Source of the DNA: Bacteroidota bacterium
Lineage (GTDB): Bacteria; Bacteroidota; Bacteroidia; Chitinophagales; Chitinophagaceae
Assembly: GCA_023429825.1 (NCBI GenBank)
Contig: JAEZDC010000081.1
Span: 1-11,213 of the forward strand
Direction: 5' to 3'
Length of the DNA stretch: 11,213 nt
Shown here: positions 7,237 through 11,213 of the stretch, in pieces
Position numbering within the stretch: the first letter of the stretch is position 1
Layout: each line of letters opens with the position of its first letter
Translations under genes and position numbers: made by a program
Notes under the pieces: model-generated
Told to the model about the DNA's origin: nothing
The model's input: the letters and a program-made list of their open reading frames with translations, nothing else
Databases searched by the model: none

Positions 7237-7322
7237 ATACCGGTTGAGCCGGCATGATGCCAACCTTTCTCATCAGATATGTTTTAGACGTTCCAAGCAT
7301 TATGGCCGGCCTTAACTGGTGT
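7237..7322 (+). other. Long imperfect hairpin in the leader of the SulP gene
   Basis: Bases 7237-7260 can pair with 7297-7322: 24 pairs, of which 20 are Watson-Crick and 4 G-U, interrupted only by single-base bulges at 7304 and 7310, with a 36-base loop. The core is GAGCCGGCAT (7246-7255) against ATGGCCGGCCTT (7302-7313). It lies between small gene A and the SulP start at 7369. It may be an RNA regulatory element, a processing site, or a small palindromic (REP- or MITE-like) insertion. The pairing is read directly; the role is unknown. Confidence 0.6.
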
Positions 7323-7368
7323 TCTTATCGATGTCCATCATCATTGATCCTAAAATCATTTTGTAAAA

Positions 7369-8982
7369 ATGAAACGTACAAGCTATTTAAAGAGTTTAAG
7401 TTCGGATTTTCCGGCATCCATTGTTGTGTTCTTAGTGGCTTTACCTTTATGTTTGGGTATTGCATTAGGTTCTAATGCTCCTCTATTCAGCGGATTGATC
7501 GCTGGTATAATAGGTGGTATTGTAATTGGTTTTTTAAGCGGTTCTCAACTAAGTGTGAGTGGACCTGCAGCAGGATTAACCGCTATTGTAGTGGTCGCAA
7601 TTGCAAAAGTGCCTTCTTTTGAAGCATTTTTGTTGGCAGTAGTTATTTGCGGAATTATACAATTGATCCTCGGATTTCTAAAAGCAGGATTCATTGCAGA
7701 TTACGTTCCGGGATGCGTAATCAAAGGTATGTTGGCTGCAATTGGTGTAATTCTAATTTTAAAACAGATACCGCATTTAGTTGGTTATGATGCTAATTTT
7801 TTAGGTGACGAAAGTTTTCAGCAGAAGAATAATGAAAACACATTTACCAGTATTATTAATTCTATTTGGCATATAACACCTGTAGCAGTGGCAATAGGAG
7901 TAATAGGTTTATTATTCCAGATAGGATGGGAAAAATTTGTTGCAAAGAAAAAAGGATTTATTAAGCTTATTCCAGCTCCCCTGGTAGTAGTATTGATTGG
8001 AGTTGTTATCAATGAATATTTCAAGGCAACTAGCCCGGCATATGCTATTTCAGCTGAGCATATTGTAAATATCCCGGTGGCCCAATCAGCTAACGAGTTC
8101 TTTTCTTTTTTCACTTTCCCCGATTTTAGCCATGCTTTTAATAAAGAAGTTTTGATTGCAGGGGTTACGTTAGCTTTGGTAGCAAGCCTTGAAACCCTTT
8201 TGTGCATCGAGGCAGTTGATGATCTTGATCCATATCAAAGAGTAACTGATAAAGCAAGAGAATTAAAAGCCCAGGGATTGGGTAACATGATCAGCGGATT
8301 AATAGGAGGATTGCCTATTACTTCTGTAATTGTTCGTTCATCTGCTAACTTAAACGCTGGTGCAAAAACAAAAACATCGGCAATTATGCACGGGGTTTTG
8401 CTATTACTTTGTGTTGCGTTTATTCCCACTATTTTAAATCTGATTCCTAAATCAGCTCTGGCTGCTGTGCTTATTTTCACTGGATATAAATTAGCAAAAC
8501 CAGCTTTGTTCAAACAATTTTATACTAAAGGATGGGATCAGTTTGTGCCGTTTGTAGTAACCATTGTAGCAATTCTTTTAACCGATCTTTTGATTGGAGT
8601 ATTGATAGGCATTGCAGTAGGTTTATTCTATGTAATCCGTAGCAACTTCAAAACATCTGTATTTGTTGTGAAGGATGAAAGCAAATATTTATTCAGGCTA
8701 AGGAAAGATGTTTCATTCTTGAATAAACCTATTATCAAAAACAGCTTAGAGGAAGTGCCTGAAAATGCAACTGCGATCATAGATGTAAGCCGTGCGGATT
8801 TTCTTGATAAAGATGTAATAGAGGTAATAGAAGATTTTAAAAAGCATGCTCATCTAAAAAACATTAAGGTGCTTGTTCATTACAATAATTTTCAACAACA
8901 TATTTTTGGGGAAGAAACGGATGACAGTGAGTTTACTATTAATCCAAATAAGCCTGAAAAAAAAGTTGAAAAAGCTGCATAA
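7369..8982 (+). CDS. SulP family inorganic anion transporter, probably bicarbonate
   Basis: 537 aa inner-membrane protein. An N-terminal transport domain (about residues 10-425) has many hydrophobic segments in the inverted-repeat SulP fold: ALPLCLGIALGSNAPLFSG, the TM3 region GSQLSVSGPAAG (58-69), ASLETLLCIEAVDDL (272-286) and GLIGGLPITSVIVRSSANL (310-328). A short STAS domain follows (about 435-510, with AIIDVSRADFLDKDVIEVIEDF). SulP proteins carry sulfate, bicarbonate or dicarboxylates. Bicarbonate is inferred here because a carbonic anhydrase gene starts 18 bp after the stop and another follows, as in the cyanobacterial BicA and fused SulP-anhydrase cases. A sulfate role cannot be excluded. 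Start ATG at 7369; TCATTTTG (7356-7363) just before it is one mismatch from a -7 element but sits too close to be convincing. Confidence 0.92.
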   Translation: MKRTSYLKSLSSDFPASIVVFLVALPLCLGIALGSNAPLFSGLIAGIIGGIVIGFLSGSQLSVSGPAAGLTAIVVVAIAKVPSFEAFLLAVVICGIIQLILGFLKAGFIADYVPGCVIKGMLAAIGVILILKQIPHLVGYDANFLGDESFQQKNNENTFTSIINSIWHITPVAVAIGVIGLLFQIGWEKFVAKKKGFIKLIPAPLVVVLIGVVINEYFKATSPAYAISAEHIVNIPVAQSANEFFSFFTFPDFSHAFNKEVLIAGVTLALVASLETLLCIEAVDDLDPYQRVTDKARELKAQGLGNMISGLIGGLPITSVIVRSSANLNAGAKTKTSAIMHGVLLLLCVAFIPTILNLIPKSALAAVLIFTGYKLAKPALFKQFYTKGWDQFVPFVVTIVAILLTDLLIGVLIGIAVGLFYVIRSNFKTSVFVVKDESKYLFRLRKDVSFLNKPIIKNSLEEVPENATAIIDVSRADFLDKDVIEVIEDFKKHAHLKNIKVLVHYNNFQQHIFGEETDDSEFTINPNKPEKKVEKAA

Positions 8983-9000
8983 TAAAATTAAACTAAGCTT

Positions 9001-9636
9001 ATGTATTCGTACGAAAGATTGTTATTGGAAAACAAAGCGTGGGCTGCTGAAAAAAAAGAGCTTGATAAAGATTATTTCAATCGGTTAGCTCATGTACAAA
9101 CTCCCGAATTTTTATGGATCGGTTGTAGTGATAGCCGTGTGCCTGCTAATGAAATTACAGGCACTCAGCCGGGAGAAATATTTGTACATCGTAACGTAGC
9201 CAATCTTGTTATTAGTACCGATGTAAACCTTTTGAGTGTACTGGATTATGCGGTTCACCACCTTAAAGTAAAGCATGTGATCGTTTGCGGACATTATGGA
9301 TGCGGGGGTGTCAAGGCATCAATGACAAAGCATGATTTCAAATATATTCTTAACATGTGGCTGAGGAATATCAAGGATGTTTACAGGATACATCGAGATG
9401 AATTGGATGCAATCCAGGAAGAAGAGCAAAGGTTCGACCGGTTGGTTGAGCTAAATGTGATGGAACAAGTCCAGCACCTTGCGAAAACTTCTATTATTCA
9501 GAAAGCCTGGAAACATGAGCAACGTCCAGATCTGCATGGGTGGGTATACGGGCTGAAGGATGGAATCATAAAGCCAGTATTTGAAATGAAAGCGGGAACG
9601 CATATTGATCCTTTATTTGAATACGATGATGTTTGA
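9001..9636 (+). CDS. can: Beta-carbonic anhydrase, Can type
   Basis: 211 aa, cytoplasmic; interconverts CO2 and bicarbonate. Zinc ligands Cys42, His98 and Cys101 and the Asp44/Arg46 dyad are in GCSDSRVPA and CGHYGCGGVKA, at the same numbers as in E. coli Can. HRNVANLV, ELNVMEQV and HGW.YG also match that clade. Trp39, Arg64 and Tyr183 correspond to the residues (Trp39, Arg64, Tyr181) that form the non-catalytic bicarbonate site of type II enzymes such as that of Haemophilus influenzae, so allosteric bicarbonate inhibition is predicted. The C-terminus is slightly shorter than in E. coli. It begins 18 bp after the SulP stop and is almost surely co-transcribed with it, converting imported bicarbonate inside the cell or supplying bicarbonate to carboxylases. 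No Shine-Dalgarno sequence is seen. Confidence 0.95.
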   Translation: MYSYERLLLENKAWAAEKKELDKDYFNRLAHVQTPEFLWIGCSDSRVPANEITGTQPGEIFVHRNVANLVISTDVNLLSVLDYAVHHLKVKHVIVCGHYGCGGVKASMTKHDFKYILNMWLRNIKDVYRIHRDELDAIQEEEQRFDRLVELNVMEQVQHLAKTSIIQKAWKHEQRPDLHGWVYGLKDGIIKPVFEMKAGTHIDPLFEYDDV

Positions 9637-9694
9637 GATTTATAACTTCTATTTCAAGACATAAAATGTATCTATTCATTAAACACTTTCAGCA

Positions 9695-10033
9695 TTGAGT
9701 TTGGTATACAGGATTATTTCGATAACTATAATGTGCTTTTGCCTGTCGTTTCTGACTTGCATTAACATTGTTTTGTACCAGGCTAACAACGGTGCTATAA
9801 AAGTTTCATTAACGCCGGTGCCAGAAGAAGAGACTGTCCCTTCTGGTCCCGTTGAAGAAAAAGCTCCAGAAAAGAATTCATCAACTTCTATAATTGAAGA
9901 ATTTCTTGGTGCGCCTCATCAAGTAGAATTATCTTTCTTCAATAAATCGGTACTACATAAGATACATATTGCAGAGAAACTGCAGATCGTTCATTTTGAA
10001 TTATTATCACCCCCTCCCGAGTTATTTATCTAA
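9695..10033 (+). CDS. Small single-pass membrane protein B, unknown family, paralogue of the protein at 6827
   Basis: 112 aa from a TTG at 9695. An in-frame stop at 9680 rules out a longer form; the next ATG (9731) would cut the membrane segment in half. Residues 7-28 form the membrane segment (RIISITIMCFCLSFLTCINI and following VLY), 29-65 are a Pro/Glu/Lys/Ser linker, and 83-109 are the conserved block with KLQIVHFELLSPPPE, ending three residues before the stop. The block shares 24 of 27 residues with protein A, and the DNA there is also close, with 20 identical bases at 7127-7146 and 9977-9996. The likely orientation is C-terminus outside. It lies between two carbonic anhydrase genes, 58 bp after the first. 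Its 3' end overlaps an inverted repeat that reaches the next gene's start. It may be an accessory membrane protein or a regulatory leader peptide. Confidence 0.8.
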   Translation: MSLVYRIISITIMCFCLSFLTCINIVLYQANNGAIKVSLTPVPEEETVPSGPVEEKAPEKNSSTSIIEEFLGAPHQVELSFFNKSVLHKIHIAEKLQIVHFELLSPPPELFI

Positions 10034-10110
10034 GTCTTAGTCAGCATACTATTTTTCGATAACCAATGGTTGCATGTACTTGTGCATGCGCCTATTTAAA
10101 AACTTAGATA
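10027..10110 (+). promoter_or_regulatory. Possible translational-control stem linking the end of gene B to the second carbonic anhydrase start
   Basis: TATCTAAGT (10027-10035), which contains the stop codon of gene B, is a perfect 9-bp complement of ACTTAGATA (10102-10110), which ends two bases before the ATG at 10113. Inside lies a second hairpin, 10068-10092: GGT-T-GCATG with CATGCGCC, 8 pairs, one bulge and one G-U, with an 8-base loop. In the folded state the initiation region of the second anhydrase would be masked; a ribosome at the end of gene B would free it. Pairing is seen; regulation is inferred. Confidence 0.4.
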
Positions 10111-10112
10111 CA

Positions 10113-10790
10113 ATGACAGCACATACTAAAGAACTACTCAATAATCTTACACCACAGGGAGCGTATGCAGTGCTCCAGGAAGGAAACAAGCGATTTGTAA
10201 ATAACTTAAAGATCAACAGGAATCTTTTGCAACAAATGAATGAAACTGCATCCGGTCAACATCCCTTTGCCGTTGTGCTTAGTTGCATGGATAGCAGAAC
10301 TTCTGTTGAGCTTATATTTGACCAGGGATTGGGAGATATTTTCAGTATACGTATCGCTGGAAATATTGTGAACGAAGATATACTCGGCAGTATGGAATTT
10401 GCCTGCCAGGTGATGGGGTCCAAGCTGATTGTAGTACTTGGCCATACTAAATGTGGTGCAATTAAAGGAGCCTGTGATGATGTGAAACTCGGTAATTTAT
10501 CAGGCTTGCTTGATAAGATAAAACCTGCAATGAAAAAAACGAGCCACCTCGGAGAGAGCCTAGGCGATCATATTTATTCTGAAAAAGTGGCCTACGCTAA
10601 TGTTACTCATGGCATGGATGAAATATTAGAACGAAGCCCGATTATCAATAAGCTTTTTAAAGAAGGAAAGATTGGCCTCGTCGGCGGAATGTATAGCGTA
10701 GAAAATGGCCGAGTACATTTTATAAAAGAGATGTTCTCTTCTGAGGAAAAAAAGCAAAACCATTCATCGCGACTAGAGATGGCGCAATAG
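10113..10790 (+). CDS. Second beta-carbonic anhydrase, CMDSR type
   Basis: 225 aa from the ATG at 10113, giving MTAHTKELLNNLTPQ, which fits the usual start of this group. In-frame ATGs at 10074 and 10086 would add 13 or 9 residues and lie inside a hairpin, so I did not choose them. Zinc ligands Cys58, His111 and Cys114 and the Asp60/Arg62 dyad are in LSCMDSRTS and GHTKCGAIKG. It belongs to a different beta clade from the enzyme at 9001: it has NKRFVNN, RIAGNI and LGSMEFACQ, and a Val occupies the place of the type II Trp39, so it is predicted to be a non-allosteric (type I) enzyme. It has no signal peptide and is probably cytoplasmic. A polar tail of about 20 residues (SSEEKKQNHSSRLEMAQ) follows the domain. 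It lies 79 bp after small gene B and closes the bicarbonate cluster. Confidence 0.92.
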   Translation: MTAHTKELLNNLTPQGAYAVLQEGNKRFVNNLKINRNLLQQMNETASGQHPFAVVLSCMDSRTSVELIFDQGLGDIFSIRIAGNIVNEDILGSMEFACQVMGSKLIVVLGHTKCGAIKGACDDVKLGNLSGLLDKIKPAMKKTSHLGESLGDHIYSEKVAYANVTHGMDEILERSPIINKLFKEGKIGLVGGMYSVENGRVHFIKEMFSSEEKKQNHSSRLEMAQ

Positions 10791-10814
10791 CATTCTAAGC
10801 AGTAGCTCATAAAA

Positions 10815-10911
10815 TGCAGGATATATTCTTTCAGATGAATTTATCTCATAGCCGGAGGGATATATCCTGCACCAATAAGCATCATTATCTTGCTTCGAAT
10901 TATATCCTGCA
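10815..10911. repeat. Three copies of an 11-12 bp motif, one inverted
   Basis: TGCAGGATATAT (10815-10826) is the exact reverse complement of ATATATCCTGCA (10860-10871), a 12-bp stem with a 33-base loop. A third copy, TATATCCTGCA (10901-10911), repeats 11 of those bases 40 bp later. It lies in the gap between two convergent genes. Candidates are a bidirectional transcript end, a protein-binding array or the remains of a small mobile element. Confidence 0.55.
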
Positions 10912-10944
10912 TCTCGCCAGGCTTCCCGGAAAGAATGATGCGAG
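10879..10944. repeat. Further nested inverted repeats in the same gap
   Basis: GCATCATT (10879-10886) pairs with AATGATGC (10934-10941), and CTCGC (10913-10917) pairs with GCGAG (10940-10944); the two share bases 10940-10941 and so compete. CTTCCCGGAAAG between them is a near-palindrome. Together with the 12-bp repeats this makes the 190-bp gap dense in potential secondary structure. I see no gene in it. Confidence 0.35.
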
Positions 10945-10980
10945 CATGGCCCTGCAATATTGGCTGGGAAGAGATTCTGA

Positions 10981-11213
10981 TCAAGTAGCAGATGTGAACT
11001 GCCTCAGGAATCTAACATCGTTTTGAGAATAGAGCCTGAGGTCGTTTACCCTGTATTTTAACTGGCATATTCTCTCGATGCCCATACCAAAAGCAAAACC
11101 TGTATACTTGTTACTGTCAATTCCAAAGTTTTCTAACACTTTCGGGTGCACCATTCCGCTTCCTAATATCTCCACCCAGCCAGTGTGTTTGCATACACTG
11201 CATCCCTCTCCCG
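10981..11213 (-). CDS. pheS: Phenylalanine-tRNA ligase alpha subunit, C-terminal end (cut by window edge)
   Basis: The frame is open to the right edge of the window, so about 77 C-terminal residues are seen. They read GEGCSVCKHTGWVEILGSGM, then VHPKVLENFGID, FAFGMGIERICQLKYRV, NDLRLYSQNDVRFLRQF, and end in TSAT. This is the class II synthetase motif 3 (GFAFGMGIER, whose Arg binds ATP) and the C-terminal NDLR..ENDxRFLRQF signature of PheS. The GTG at 11175 is an internal Val codon and not a start. It forms the alpha2beta2 enzyme with PheT, not seen here. It converges on the carbonic anhydrase cluster across a 190-bp repeat-rich gap. Confidence 0.95.
   Translation of the reverse strand, partial: GEGCSVCKHTGWVEILGSGMVHPKVLENFGIDSNKYTGFAFGMGIERICQLKYRVNDLRLYSQNDVRFLRQFTSAT

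Noticed and set aside
7254..7475. Plus-strand open frame of 73 codons in front of and into SulP
   Set aside because: It starts inside the long hairpin and then runs out of frame through the conserved SulP N-terminus; no independent support.
10814..11026. Plus-strand open frame of 70 codons
   Set aside because: It begins inside the 12-bp repeat, has no family resemblance and overlaps the clear C-terminus of pheS on the other strand.
1..11213. CRISPR array, tRNA or rRNA gene, transposase or phage genes
   Set aside because: No regularly spaced repeats, cloverleaf-like sequence, or recognisable mobile-element protein was found on either strand.

Overview
The window looks like chromosomal DNA of an A+T-rich Bacteroidota bacterium, most likely close to Chitinophagaceae. 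The reasons are: a thioredoxin-like protein of the Bacteroidota DUF5106 type, a long SurA/PpiC-type double-parvulin protein, a bacterial GH3 enzyme beside lptB, few Shine-Dalgarno sequences, and several copies of the Bacteroidota -7 promoter element TAnnTTTG at sensible distances from starts. No tRNA, rRNA, CRISPR array, transposase or phage gene was seen. The family assignment is inference; the phylum is fairly safe.

Layout. (1) 1-2492, plus strand: the 3' part of a secreted thioredoxin-like protein and, overlapping by one base, a peptidyl-prolyl isomerase; together they are an envelope protein-folding pair. (2) 2499-3452, minus strand: metF (methylenetetrahydrofolate reductase), convergent with the isomerase (6 bp between stops) and divergent from lptB. 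(3) 3557-6752, plus strand: lptB (LPS-export ATPase), a GH3-family amide synthetase and a FabG-like ketoacyl-ACP reductase. (4) 6827-10790, plus strand: small membrane protein A, a SulP anion transporter, a beta-carbonic anhydrase (Can type), small membrane protein B, and a second, different beta-carbonic anhydrase. (5) 10791-10980: a gene-free stretch rich in inverted repeats. (6) 10981-11213, minus strand: the 3' end of pheS, cut by the window edge.

The most interesting part is region 4. SulP plus two carbonic anhydrases suggests bicarbonate or CO2 handling. Proteins A and B (118 and 112 aa) are paralogues of a family I do not recognise: one N-terminal membrane segment, a variable acidic/proline linker, and a nearly identical C-terminal block ending in LLSPPPE plus 3 residues. 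Each lies directly upstream of a transporter or carbonic anhydrase gene, and each is followed by inverted repeats that could fold strongly in RNA. Behind B, a 9-bp stem pairs the B stop-codon region with the sequence just before the next carbonic anhydrase start. That layout resembles arrest-peptide leaders such as SecM-secA. A and B may therefore be either structural or accessory membrane proteins of the bicarbonate module, or regulatory nascent-chain sensors; the sequence alone does not decide.
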